Shown here: one piece after another, positions 24,559 through 33,191 of the stretch
Numbering within the stretch: the first letter of the stretch is position 1
Layout: each line of letters starts with the position of its first letter
Source: Nocardia cyriacigeorgica
Lineage (GTDB): Bacteria; Actinomycetota; Actinomycetes; Mycobacteriales; Mycobacteriaceae
Assembly: GCF_010858045.1 (NCBI RefSeq)
Contig: NZ_JAAGVC010000001.1
Coordinates: 413,275 to 477,274, forward strand
Reading direction: 5' to 3'
Length of the DNA stretch: 64,000 nucleotides
Notes under the pieces: generated by a model
Told to the model about the DNA's origin: nothing
Seen by the model: only the letters and a program-made list of their open reading frames with translations
Databases searched by the model: none
Translations under genes and position numbers: made by a program

Positions 24559-26905
24559 GGTGCTCCGATGTCGAAGAGTGGCTATCCGGGGTCAGCACCA
24601 GGCAGGTGTGCGTCCCGCCCAGTGACGAACTGTTGACCAGTACCGGACCGTCGAAGCCGGCCGGATCGTGTACGGCGAGTGCGGCGCACAGGTGCGCGCC
24701 GGCGCCCACCGGTTCGCCGAGGATCTGTTTGGGCGTTTCGATGCGCGGCGTCGAGCCACCGGTGAGGCGGGCGATGGCAGCGCGTTCCGGATCGTCGACC
24801 GTGGCAAGGCCCGCAGCATTGGCCCAGATCGCGCTGATATCGCCGGGCGTGAGCCCGGCCTCGTCGAGCGCGCCACGCATCGCGCGTTCGATCCCGTGCC
24901 CCGCGCGGTCCCAGCGGCCGATCCCGACGCCATCGCCGGCATTGCCGTACCCGCTGACCACGGCCGAGATGCGAGCGCCCCTGGCCCGTGCCACCGACTC
25001 CCGTTCCAGCAGGAGGGTGACTGCTCCCTCGGCGAGGCGGTAGCCCTGGCTCGGCGCGTCCGCGAACACCGGCATGCGGCGGTAGGCGCGCATCGCATAC
25101 GGGGACAGCGCGTCGACCGCCGGGCACAGCGCCGCGTCGGCCGCACCGATGCGGAGCAGGTCGTGCGCGACACCGAGCGCGGTAGCGCCCGCCGCATGCG
25201 CCGCGGTGAGGGTGGAAGTGGGTCCACGGACACCGAGCACCATCGAGACCTGCCCGGCGGCGGCGTTGTACACGGTGTTGGGGAAGACCGCCGGATTCGC
25301 GGACGTCACACCGGATTCGAGGACCGGTACGGTGAACTGCTCCAGGCTCTCCACCGGGCCGAGGCCGGTGCCGACGATGACGCCGATACGGTCGGCGTCG
25401 ACTGCTTCGGGGTCCAGCCGGCCGTCGTCGAGTGCCATCCGGCTGGACGCGACGGCGAGAATGCCGAGCCGGTCCATTCGCCGCCGCTGCTTCGCGGTGA
25501 GGACCGCCGCGGCGTCGAAATCCAGTGTGCTGAGCACGAGTTCGGGGTTGTCATAGCCCGCAGGCGTTCCGGAGCGATAGGCGTCGAGTAGCTCACCTGC
25601 GGTGGTGGCGCCGGGCAGGATGATCCCGACGCCGGTGATGACGACGCGATCGATCGCCGGTTCCGGTATCGGGCTCGCCGGCCGGCCCTCCCGGCCGAAC
25701 ACCACGGTGGCGTTGGCGCCGGCGAAGGCGAAGTTGTTCGACATGGCCACATCCATGGGCAGTGACCGCGCCGAATTGGGCACCGCGTCCAATCCGCACT
25801 TCGGATCGGGCCCGGTGAAGCCCGCGGTGGGTGGGGCGATCTGGTCGTGCAGGGCGAGGACCGTCGCGATGCCCTCCACCGCGCCCGCCGCTCCGAGCAG
25901 ATGGCCGATCATGGATTTGACGCTGGTGAGCGCGATCTTCTCGGCGGCGGGCCCGAAAGCCCGGCGCACAGCGCTGCTTTCGGCCGAATCGTTTTTCGGG
26001 GTTCCGGTCCCGTGGCCGTTGACGTAGGACACGTCGGCGGGTGTCACACCGGTAGCGGCGAATGCGGCGGTCAGGGCCCGCGCGGCGCCCGCCCCTTCGG
26101 GGTGTGGTGCGGTCGGGTGATGACCGTCGGCCGACAGCCCGTAGCCGAGCACCTCGGCCAGGATAGGGGCGCCGGCGGCGACGGCAACCGAATGTTCCAC
26201 CAGCACCAGCATTCCGCTGCCCTCGCCGAGCGAGAGCCCCCGGCGATCCTTGGAGTACGGTGCGGGCGGGATCGGCGACAGCGATTCCAGGCTGTGGAAG
26301 CCCGCGAACACGGTCGCGTTGAAGGCGTCCGTGCCGCCGACGAGCATGGCGTCGGCTCGGCCGATCCTGATCATCTCGACCGCGTGCGCGATCGCGTGCG
26401 CACCGGCCGCGCAGGCGGTATTCACCGAGAGCACCGGTCCGCGGAGGCCGAATTCGGCGCTGAGCGCTTCGGCGATGATCTGTGGCTGGATCATCAGGTA
26501 CTGCTGCCAGTCGGCGGCCCGGCCGTCGCGATCAGCCAGCCAGGTCTTTTCCACGGTGCCGAGCCCGCCATTGCAGGTGCCGACGGCCACGCCCCAGCGG
26601 GTGGCGGGGACGGCAGCGGCGCCGACGTCATCGGGTGGGCGCAGGCGCGCGTCGGCGATCGCCTCGGCGGCCGCCGCGAGCGCGAATTGGACTGCCGGGT
26701 CCAGGGATTCGGCGTGCCCCGCCTCGCCGCGCCAGGGCCGGACCTCACCGCCGATGGCGGTCGAGTGCCCGGTCAGGTCGAGCGATCGCACCTCCTCGAT
26801 GGCGACGTGGCCGTCGAGGAACCCCTGCCACATCCGGTCCGCGCCCCGGCCCTGTGAGGTCACGGCGCCGATACCCGCGACCACGATTCGTTTCGGGCTG
26901 CTCAC
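24551..26905 (-). CDS. Fused ketosynthase-chain length factor (KS-CLF didomain)
   Basis: A 784-residue protein with two complete KAS-I/II folds. Domain 1 (about 5-405) is catalytically complete: Cys165 in VNTACAAG, His298 in NGHGTGTP, Lys330 and His335 in KSMIGHLLGAAG. Domain 2 (about 418-775) keeps the fold (VVITGVGIILPG start) but has His570 at the Cys position (TLTAAHAAG), no HGTGT motif and no KxxxGH, as in a chain length factor. In type II PKSs KS and CLF are separate proteins; fusion is known in PUFA synthase PfaC. The start is ATG 26905, 7 bases after the previous stop. It is presumably one of two chain-elongating units in the operon. Confidence 0.9.
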   Translation of the reverse strand: MSSPKRIVVAGIGAVTSQGRGADRMWQGFLDGHVAIEEVRSLDLTGHSTAIGGEVRPWRGEAGHAESLDPAVQFALAAAAEAIADARLRPPDDVGAAAVPATRWGVAVGTCNGGLGTVEKTWLADRDGRAADWQQYLMIQPQIIAEALSAEFGLRGPVLSVNTACAAGAHAIAHAVEMIRIGRADAMLVGGTDAFNATVFAGFHSLESLSPIPPAPYSKDRRGLSLGEGSGMLVLVEHSVAVAAGAPILAEVLGYGLSADGHHPTAPHPEGAGAARALTAAFAATGVTPADVSYVNGHGTGTPKNDSAESSAVRRAFGPAAEKIALTSVKSMIGHLLGAAGAVEGIATVLALHDQIAPPTAGFTGPDPKCGLDAVPNSARSLPMDVAMSNNFAFAGANATVVFGREGRPASPIPEPAIDRVVITGVGIILPGATTAGELLDAYRSGTPAGYDNPELVLSTLDFDAAAVLTAKQRRRMDRLGILAVASSRMALDDGRLDPEAVDADRIGVIVGTGLGPVESLEQFTVPVLESGVTSANPAVFPNTVYNAAAGQVSMVLGVRGPTSTLTAAHAAGATALGVAHDLLRIGAADAALCPAVDALSPYAMRAYRRMPVFADAPSQGYRLAEGAVTLLLERESVARARGARISAVVSGYGNAGDGVGIGRWDRAGHGIERAMRGALDEAGLTPGDISAIWANAAGLATVDDPERAAIARLTGGSTPRIETPKQILGEPVGAGAHLCAALAVHDPAGFDGPVLVNSSSLGGTHTCLVLTPDSHSSTSEHHD

Positions 26906-26912
26906 AGCCTGT

Positions 26913-28199
26913 TCACCTCACCTCGGTCAGGGCCAGCGACACCGCTTGGCCTTCGAAACCCCTGGCCAGGGCGAGGGCGGTGGTCACCGGCGCCTCGCGT
27001 GGTCCGTCGGGGACGTAGTCCAGATCGCATCCCGGGTCCGGGTCGTCCAGATGGGCGGTACCGGGGATGACGCCGTGGTGCACGGCCAGCGCCGCCACCG
27101 CGGCATTCACCGCACCCGCGCCACCGACCAGGTGCCCGGTCTGCGGCTTCACGCTGCTGACCGGCACCGCGGCCGCGTGCTCGCCGAAGACGGTGTGCAG
27201 GGCACGGGTCTCACTGAGATCGCCGCTGCCGGTGGCACACCCGTGGGCCGCGACATAGGACACCTGGTCGCGGTCGATCGCGGCGTCCTCGAGGGAACGG
27301 CCGATCGCCCGCGCGAGTCCGCGCCCGCTCGGATGCGGTGCGGGTGGGGGATGGCATTCGTTGCCCGCGCCGAATCCGGCGATCTCCGCGTAGATCCGGG
27401 CACCACGCGCTCGTGCGGCGGCGAGCTCTTCCAGCACCAGAATCGCCGCGCCCTCACCGAGGATGGAACCGGAGCGCTCCCGGTCGAACGGCCGGAACGC
27501 GGCGGGTCCCCGCTCGTTCGCGGTCGAGAGCACCCCGACGCCGTCCATTTTCGACATCGGCCACCAGTTCGTCGCATCGTCGTAGCCACCCGCCAAGGCC
27601 AGATCGGCCTCGCCGCGGCGGATGGCCCGCATGGCCCGGCCGATGGCCGTGGCACCGCTGTCGGCGGTACCGGCGTAGAAGGCATTCGGGCCGCGGATAC
27701 CGAACTTCTGCGAGACGTGGAAGACGGCCGCGGGCTGGAGCCCCTCGACGAAGAACAGCGGCGCCATGATCGATCCGCCCTGTTCGCCGAGCACGCGCAT
27801 ATCGAGCGTGCCGTCCTCGCGGCGAATCCTGGTGATGCTGCCGATCAGGTCGTCCAGGCGTGAGATCTCCTTGTTGCCACCGAGATACAGTCCGCACCGG
27901 GGGCCGAGTCCGCCCGCCGGTTCGATGCCCGCATCGGCCAGTGCCAGCGTCGCCCCCGCGAGGCCGAGCTGATCGCCGCGGTTGAGCATGCGCAGCGCCT
28001 TGCGGGAGGCGAAACGCTCCGGTTCGAAACCGTCGATCTCCGCGCCCAACCGCGTGCGCAGCGGCGCGGGGTCGTAGGCGGTGATCGTGCGGATGCCGCT
28101 GTGGCCCGCCAGCAGTGCGTCCCAGGTGGCAGCCGCGTCGCTGCCGATCGCGGTGAGCAGGCCGATACCGGTCACCACGACCCGTCGTTGTTCAGTCAT
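26913..28199 (-). CDS. Ketosynthase homologue with Cys-to-Ala active site (CLF-like)
   Basis: A 428-residue KAS-I/II-fold protein. The nucleophile motif TACxSG reads GTADSG, putting Ala179 where Cys should be, while HGCATG (His) and VKPQTGH (Lys, His) are retained. Retention of the His pair without Cys is the pattern of decarboxylating KSQ-type or CLF partners, so it cannot condense on its own. It likely pairs with the active KS at 28596-29852, with one small dehydratase gene lying between them. ATG 28199 overlaps the dehydratase stop by 8 bases. The pairing is inference. Confidence 0.85.
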   Translation of the reverse strand: MTEQRRVVVTGIGLLTAIGSDAAATWDALLAGHSGIRTITAYDPAPLRTRLGAEIDGFEPERFASRKALRMLNRGDQLGLAGATLALADAGIEPAGGLGPRCGLYLGGNKEISRLDDLIGSITRIRREDGTLDMRVLGEQGGSIMAPLFFVEGLQPAAVFHVSQKFGIRGPNAFYAGTADSGATAIGRAMRAIRRGEADLALAGGYDDATNWWPMSKMDGVGVLSTANERGPAAFRPFDRERSGSILGEGAAILVLEELAAARARGARIYAEIAGFGAGNECHPPPAPHPSGRGLARAIGRSLEDAAIDRDQVSYVAAHGCATGSGDLSETRALHTVFGEHAAAVPVSSVKPQTGHLVGGAGAVNAAVAALAVHHGVIPGTAHLDDPDPGCDLDYVPDGPREAPVTTALALARGFEGQAVSLALTEVR

Positions 28200-28599
28200 C
28201 GGTTTCCCCTGTCGTGCCCGGTGCGCCGAGGTCAGCACCGAGTCGCAGCGATCGCACGGTGGCGGCGGTGCGGCCGTCCACCTCGGCGACGGCGCGAAAC
28301 TCGATGACGTCCGGCGCGGTCGATACCACCTCGACGGTGATCTGGATCTGGTCGCCCGGCTGCACGTAGCGCCGGAAGCGCACACCACCCACGGCGTGCT
28401 GGCAGTGCAGTCCTGGCGGCGCGAGCAGGCGGGCGGTGGCGCCGATGTGGTCGAGAAGCAGCACACCCGGCAGCACCGGAAAGCGCGGGAAGTGCGTGTC
28501 GAACACGGTGAGGGTGACCGGCACGTTCACCATCGCGACCGCACGCACCCCCGGTACGACGTCGACGATGCGGTCCACCGCCGCCGGTGGCGCGATCAC
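28192..28599 (-). CDS. Hotdog-fold dehydratase-like protein (FabZ/FabA type)
   Basis: A 135-residue single hotdog domain. The segment THFPRFPVLPGVLLLDHIGATA corresponds to the FabZ helix (GHFPxxPxxPGVLxxE), keeping the His and offering Asp in place of Glu; ApeI/ApeP-like proteins of aryl polyene clusters have this short form. It would remove water from 3-hydroxyacyl-ACP to give a double bond. Coupled to the KS gene upstream by a 4-base overlap and to the Ala-site KS downstream by 8 bases. Confidence 0.78.
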   Translation of the reverse strand: MIAPPAAVDRIVDVVPGVRAVAMVNVPVTLTVFDTHFPRFPVLPGVLLLDHIGATARLLAPPGLHCQHAVGGVRFRRYVQPGDQIQITVEVVSTAPDVIEFRAVAEVDGRTAATVRSLRLGADLGAPGTTGETDD

Positions 28600-29852
28600 G
28601 ACGCCGCTCCGAGTACCAGTCCGGTGTTGGTGCCACCGAAGGCGAAGGCATTCACCAGCGCCGCCCGCACCGTCGCGGTGCGCGCGGTGTGCGGCACATA
28701 GTCCAGATCCAGGCCGCGTCCGGGGTTGTCGAGATTGAGTGTCGGCGGCACCACGCCGTGCCGGAGCGCACCGATGGCCGCCACCATGTTGAGGCCGGCG
28801 CCCGCCGCGGTGAGATGCCCCGCCATCGACTTCGGCGCGCTCACCATGACGCGGGCCGCGTGCTCGCCGAAGACCTGCTTGATCGCGACGGTTTCGGATT
28901 CGTCGTTACCCGGGGTGCTGGTGCCGTGTGCGACGACGTAGTCGATGCCCTCGACGCCGAGACCGGACTCGGCGATCGCGCCCTCCATCACCTGGATCGC
29001 GCCGGTGCCGTCGGGCGGCGAGTCGGTGATGCGCCAGGCATTGAGCGTGGACGCGTAGCCGAGGATCTCGGCGAGCACCGTCGCACCGCGCGCCAACGCC
29101 GCCTGACGTTCCTCGAGGACGAACGCCACCGCACCCTCGCCGAGGACGAACCCGGACCGGCCTGCGTCGAAAGGCCGCGATGCGTGTTCGGGGTCGTCGT
29201 TGTATTCGGTGGTGAGCGCGCCGAGCAGACTGAAGCCGAGCGCGTCCAGCCAGGTGGTCAGCGAGTCGTAGCCGCCGGCCAGCATGAGGTCGGCGTCGCC
29301 CTCCTGGATCAGCCGATACGCTTCGCCGACAGCATGTCCCGAACCCGAGCAAGCGGTACTGATACCTGCCATCGGTCCGCTCGCACCGAGCAGCCGTGCC
29401 ATCTCCGCCGTCGGCAGGTTCTGGTTACCCTGCAGGGTCAGGCTGGGCGGCTGACGGCGGAACGCGTCGGCCTTTCCGGTGGTGGCGCGCTCATGGCCGA
29501 CGTCGACCAGCAGTTGCAGATCCGGACGGCCAACGCTCGCACCCATCGCGACGCCACGCGACCCGTCCGGCTCGGTCGTCTCGAGCCCGGCCTGGGCGAT
29601 GGCCTGCGCGGCGGCGGCCACACCGAACTGCCCCGCCCGCGACAGATGCCGCCACCGGGTGGTCGCGGGCAGATCGCGCGCCGGATCGAATCCGCGCACC
29701 AGACCCGCTATCCGGACCGGAAACCCGGACGCGTCGAAGGTCGTCAGTTCGCCGATTCCGCTGCGCCCGGCGGCCAGCGCGGACCAGGTGGCCGCGGCGT
29801 CGTTGCCGAGCGGGGTGACGGCTCCGATTCCGGTGATCACGACGCGTCTCAT
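28596..29852 (-). CDS. Beta-ketoacyl synthase (active KAS-I/II type)
   Basis: A 418-residue condensing enzyme with the full triad: Cys168 in STACSGSG, the first His in VAHGTSTPGND, Lys and second His in PKSMAGHLTAAG. MRRVVITGIGAVTPLG marks the true start (ATG 29852, overlapping the dehydratase stop as ATGA); an upstream extension has no family homology. It elongates acyl-ACP with malonyl units. The Ala-site homologue two genes downstream is its likely CLF partner, giving a second KS/CLF set beside the fused one. Confidence 0.92.
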   Translation of the reverse strand: MRRVVITGIGAVTPLGNDAAATWSALAAGRSGIGELTTFDASGFPVRIAGLVRGFDPARDLPATTRWRHLSRAGQFGVAAAAQAIAQAGLETTEPDGSRGVAMGASVGRPDLQLLVDVGHERATTGKADAFRRQPPSLTLQGNQNLPTAEMARLLGASGPMAGISTACSGSGHAVGEAYRLIQEGDADLMLAGGYDSLTTWLDALGFSLLGALTTEYNDDPEHASRPFDAGRSGFVLGEGAVAFVLEERQAALARGATVLAEILGYASTLNAWRITDSPPDGTGAIQVMEGAIAESGLGVEGIDYVVAHGTSTPGNDESETVAIKQVFGEHAARVMVSAPKSMAGHLTAAGAGLNMVAAIGALRHGVVPPTLNLDNPGRGLDLDYVPHTARTATVRAALVNAFAFGGTNTGLVLGAAS

Positions 29853-30328
29853 CGGACCAGCTCCTTTCGGCTCAGCAACCGCGCGAGGCGGCGGGTTTCG
29901 GTGGGATCGTCCAGCTCGTCGGCGGGCATGAGGCCGCACATGATCCGGGTAGCGGTCAGCGTCTGCTCGCCGTCGACACGCACCACACCGTTGACGACGG
30001 CGGCGGTGTCGGCCATGGACTCCACCCGCACCTCGATGTCGAGCACATCGCCCGGCCGCACCGTGCGCAGCTGCCGCACCTCCTCGACCGCGAGCAACGT
30101 CGCCCGCTGCGACAGCTCGCTGCCCAGCAGGATCAGCCAGGTCGCCGTCTGGCAGACGCTTTCGAGCACCAGGGCCGACGGCATCGCCGGACGTCCGGAA
30201 TCATCAGGGACCCAATAGGTTTCCTGATGCGAGGTGAGCTTGCGCCCGGTCGCCGACCGGCCGACCTCCCAGGCATCGATTCGATCCACCAGATGAAATC
30301 GCACAGCGCCGGATCCTTTCGCCCTCAT
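29849..30328 (-). CDS. Hotdog-fold dehydratase-like protein (FabZ type)
   Basis: A 159-residue hotdog protein. The conserved helix reads GRPAMPSALVLESVCQTATWLIL, with Glu at the catalytic acid position; the strand block LLAVEEVRQLRTVRPGDVLDIEVRV is typical of FabZ. The usual GHFP His segment is replaced by VPDDSG, so it may be a noncatalytic partner that completes an active site with the second hotdog protein (28192-28599), as heterodimeric dehydratases do. ATGA overlaps on both sides place it between KR and KS. Confidence 0.75.
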   Translation of the reverse strand: MRAKGSGAVRFHLVDRIDAWEVGRSATGRKLTSHQETYWVPDDSGRPAMPSALVLESVCQTATWLILLGSELSQRATLLAVEEVRQLRTVRPGDVLDIEVRVESMADTAAVVNGVVRVDGEQTLTATRIMCGLMPADELDDPTETRRLARLLSRKELVR

Positions 30329-31095
30329 GCCAGCCGGCCGATGCCGAGCTGGGCGGCGAAACCGCCGTCGGCCCGCACCAGTTCACCGGTCATATAGGCC
30401 GAGCCCGGCCCGGCCAGGAAGGCGATCACCTCGGCGATCTGCTCGACCTCGGCCAGCGAGCGCAGCGGTATCTGCTTCTCCAGCTTCTTCCCGGCCCCGC
30501 CCGCGACGACCGGGCCGATCAGCTCGGTCGGGGTGAAACCGGGCAGCACCGCATTGACCCGCACCCCGAACCGCGCCAATTCGATGGCGCTGCACTGGGT
30601 GAAGGCATTGATGGCCGCCTTGGACGCCGAATAGTTCGCCTGCCCGATCCAGCCGCGCTGGCCCATCACCGACGACACGTTCACGATGACGCCGTCGTGC
30701 TGGGCCATGAAGTGACCCATCGCGGAGCGGGTGCAGTTGAACACACCGCCGAAGTTGGTGCGCATCACCTCGACCCAATCGCCGGGGTTCATATCGAAGA
30801 TCAGGCCGTCACGGGCGATTCCGGCATTGTTGACCAGAACGTGCAGCCCGCCGAGCGCCCCGATGGTCTGCTCGATCAGGGCGGCGGCGGCCTCGGGATC
30901 GGACACGTCGGCGCCGAGCGCGACGGCCTCGCCGCCCGCCGCGGTGATCTCCGCGACCACCGCCTCGGCCTCCTCGGCGCCACTGCGGAAGTTGACCGCC
31001 ACCGCCGCCCCCTGCTCGGCGAGCAGCAGCGCCGCAGCGCGCCCGATTCCGCGCGAGGCGCCGGTGACCAGCGCGACGCGATCGGCCAGCCTCAT
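30325..31095 (-). CDS. 3-ketoacyl-ACP reductase (FabG-like SDR)
   Basis: A 256-residue SDR ketoreductase. TGASRGIGR (about 12-20) binds NADPH, NNAGIARD follows at about 88, and the catalytic set is NVSSV (Ser), YSASK (Tyr, Lys). The end GELVRADGGFAAQLG matches FabG. It reduces 3-ketoacyl-ACP to the hydroxy intermediate for the two hotdog dehydratases. It is coupled by 4-base overlaps to AcpS and the first dehydratase. No enoyl reductase accompanies it. Confidence 0.93.
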   Translation of the reverse strand: MRLADRVALVTGASRGIGRAAALLLAEQGAAVAVNFRSGAEEAEAVVAEITAAGGEAVALGADVSDPEAAAALIEQTIGALGGLHVLVNNAGIARDGLIFDMNPGDWVEVMRTNFGGVFNCTRSAMGHFMAQHDGVIVNVSSVMGQRGWIGQANYSASKAAINAFTQCSAIELARFGVRVNAVLPGFTPTELIGPVVAGGAGKKLEKQIPLRSLAEVEQIAEVIAFLAGPGSAYMTGELVRADGGFAAQLGIGRLA

Positions 31096-31535
31096 CGTGC
31101 GGCCTCCTGTACCAGCTCGATGGCATCGCGCGCGGTGGCCGATGCCGTGGTCAGCACGACGAAGGCGATCGCCACCCCGTCGGTGTGGGAGAGCGAGATC
31201 TCCATATCCCGTATGCCTTTCCGTTCGGCGGCGGCCAGCGCCGCACCGTGCAAGCGCAGCCGTGGCCGTCCGCTCGCACCGTTGATCACCTCGACGTCGC
31301 GCCAGGGCAGCGCGCCGCCGAGGGCCTTGAACACCGCTTCCTTGGCCGCGAAGCGGGCGGCCAGGTGTTCGGCGTGGCGCCCGCGTCCGCCGGCGTAGCC
31401 GAGTTCGCGCTCGGTGAAGACCTGCTCGGCCAGACCGGGCTGCTCGCTCATCCGAGAGGCGACCTGATCGACGCCCGCGATATCGACGCCGACGAAGATG
31501 GTGGCGTCGCTGCGCGCCGGCGGTACGGGTCCCAT
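31092..31535 (-). CDS. AcpS-type holo-ACP synthase
   Basis: A 147-residue phosphopantetheinyl transferase that loads CoA's pantetheine arm on the carrier Ser. GVDIAGVDQV holds the Mg-binding Asp, HLAARFAAKEAVFKALG holds the Glu and Lys of the second motif, and SLSHTDGVAIAFVV closes the domain. It is placed one base after the operon's own ACP gene, so it is likely dedicated to that carrier. Confidence 0.9.
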   Translation of the reverse strand: MGPVPPARSDATIFVGVDIAGVDQVASRMSEQPGLAEQVFTERELGYAGGRGRHAEHLAARFAAKEAVFKALGGALPWRDVEVINGASGRPRLRLHGAALAAAERKGIRDMEISLSHTDGVAIAFVVLTTASATARDAIELVQEAAR

Positions 31536-31536
31536 C

Positions 31537-31950
31537 TCAGCTCGCGTCCGCGGCCATCGCGGCGCGGGCGGTGGCCATCTCGGCCAGGTTCCGCACCGTG
31601 AACAGCGTCATGACCTGGTCGGCCGTCAGGGTCGACGGCAGCGTGGACGGGTCGAGCTGGGGCAGCGCCCGCGCCAACTGCGCGCGACCCGCCGGAGTGA
31701 TGCGGCCGTCGGCATCCTCGAACTCCTCATCGGACAGCTCGCCCTGCAGCAGTTCCGCGATCTCGGCGGCCTGGATCTTCACCCCGACCTTGCGCTCGAT
31801 CCGGAACAGGATGTCGAGCAGGTCGATCGACTCCGCGCCCAGTTCGCCGAGCACGGTGGCGTCGGGCTCGGCCTCGTCGACCTCGATGCCGACAGCCTCG
31901 GCGACGGCTTCCCGGACGGCCTGCAGGGTCTGCGCGGTGATCTCGGTCAT
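31537..31950 (-). CDS. Acyl carrier protein with C-terminal extension
   Basis: A 137-residue carrier. Residues about 5-80 are the four-helix ACP fold with the phosphopantetheine site at Ser41 in LGAESIDLLDILF (Asp of DSL replaced by Glu). A further ~55 residues (from GRITPAGRAQLARALPQLD to the end) lie beyond the normal ACP length and include a Leu/Pro-rich helix pair. It shares ATGA overlap with the malonyl transferase gene. The extension might mediate docking to the KS/CLF pairs; that is inference. Confidence 0.9.
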   Translation of the reverse strand: MTEITAQTLQAVREAVAEAVGIEVDEAEPDATVLGELGAESIDLLDILFRIERKVGVKIQAAEIAELLQGELSDEEFEDADGRITPAGRAQLARALPQLDPSTLPSTLTADQVMTLFTVRNLAEMATARAAMAADAS

Positions 31951-32954
31951 GGCTGGTTCCTCTCCTTGGTGGTGAACTGCGCGATCGCCGCGCCGATGCG
32001 GCGAGCGTCTCCGGTGCTGAACACCGGACGGTCATCGAAGGTGTTCTTGACGAAGCCGGTCAGTACCCGGCCCGGCCCGATCTCCGCGAAACGCACCGGG
32101 CCCGCGTGCTCCGCGCTGCGCAACACGTCGGTCCAGCGCACCGGACGCGACAGCTGGCGGCGCAGCATGGTTCTGATGTCGGCCGAGTCGGTCAGGAATT
32201 CGCCGGTGACCGAACTGATCACCGGGATCTGCGGGGTGGCGAAGGGGCGTGCGGCGAGTTCTTCGGCGAACTCGTCCTCGATGCCGGCCATGAGGGAGCA
32301 GTGGAAGGCCGCGCCGACCTCGAGGAACACGACCTTCTGCGCGCCCGCGTCGGTGGCCGCGGCGGCGACCTGCTCGAGCGCGGCGGTGTGACCGGAGACG
32401 ACGGTCTGGTTCGGATCGTTGTAGTTGGCCACCTCGGCCACGCCGCTGCCGTCACGTTCGGCGCAAAGGCGTTCGACGGTGGCCGACGGCACGCCGACCA
32501 CAGCGAGCATGCCGCCGTCGGTGCTGCCCGCGACCTCGGCCATCAGTTCACCGCGCCGGCGGACCAGCGCGAAGGCATCCGCCGGGTCGAGGACGCCGGC
32601 GGCGACCAGGGCGGAGAACTCGCCGAGGCTGTGCCCGGCGACCATGGCAGGACGGAAGTCGTTCGCCCGCAACACTTCCCAGGTGGCGAGGCTGGTGGCA
32701 ACGACGGCCAGCTGAGTCACCTCGGTCCGGGTCAACTGTTCCTTGGTGCCCGAGACACACAACTCGGTGAGCTCGAATCCTGCGGCTTCGTCGGCCGCCG
32801 CGAAGATGGGTTTCACTGTCGCGGCATGGTTGTCGATCAGATGCGCGGCCATCCCGGCCCGCTGGGAGCCCTGTCCGGGAAACATCGCCATCGTCGGTGC
32901 CCGGCCGGTGCGGATCTGCTCGGTTCCGTCGAGTGGTGCGGTGATCGCAGTCAT
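31947..32954 (-). CDS. Malonyl-CoA:ACP acyltransferase
   Basis: A 335-residue FabD-type transferase that loads malonyl onto the ACP. MFPGQGSQRAGM opens the domain; the nucleophile elbow is AGHSLGEFSALVAAG and the catalytic His lies in AAFHCSLM. FHCSLM and an Arg in VRRRGELM fit malonyl rather than methylmalonyl binding, though this is not decisive. ATG 32954 is preceded by GAGGAGGA. A dedicated FabD in the operon makes the pathway independent of primary fatty acid synthesis. Confidence 0.92.
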   Translation of the reverse strand: MTAITAPLDGTEQIRTGRAPTMAMFPGQGSQRAGMAAHLIDNHAATVKPIFAAADEAAGFELTELCVSGTKEQLTRTEVTQLAVVATSLATWEVLRANDFRPAMVAGHSLGEFSALVAAGVLDPADAFALVRRRGELMAEVAGSTDGGMLAVVGVPSATVERLCAERDGSGVAEVANYNDPNQTVVSGHTAALEQVAAAATDAGAQKVVFLEVGAAFHCSLMAGIEDEFAEELAARPFATPQIPVISSVTGEFLTDSADIRTMLRRQLSRPVRWTDVLRSAEHAGPVRFAEIGPGRVLTGFVKNTFDDRPVFSTGDARRIGAAIAQFTTKERNQP

Positions 32955-32969
32955 GGTTCGGGTCCTCCT

Positions 32970-33191
32970 CTATGCCACCGGCTGCGGTTGCCGGTGCTGA
33001 CGTGGGGCCGGCCCCCACGCGGCCGGCGAACGCCGGTAGCGAATCGCCCGGCTGGTGCGCCACGCGGTGGCCGGGCCGGGAGCGGTCGGTGCGGCGGGCG
33101 GTTCGGCGGGGGTCGATGCCGAGAGAAGCAGCACGAGCACCGCGAGGTCGGCGTCGGTGGGATTGCCCGCGACGATGCGGATCGCGGTCAC
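32970..33191 (-). CDS. Acyl-CoA carboxylase epsilon subunit
   Basis: A 73-residue protein. The N-terminus IRIVAGNPTDADLAVLVLLLSA is the hallmark of actinobacterial AccE/PccE proteins that stimulate the carboxyltransferase. The rest is Pro/Arg-rich, as usual for these subunits. It overlaps the beta-subunit gene by 4 bases (ATGA) and probably helps assemble the complex at 33188-34843 with a biotin-carrying alpha subunit encoded elsewhere. Confidence 0.8.
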   Translation of the reverse strand: MTAIRIVAGNPTDADLAVLVLLLSASTPAEPPAAPTAPGPATAWRTSRAIRYRRSPAAWGPAPRQHRQPQPVA

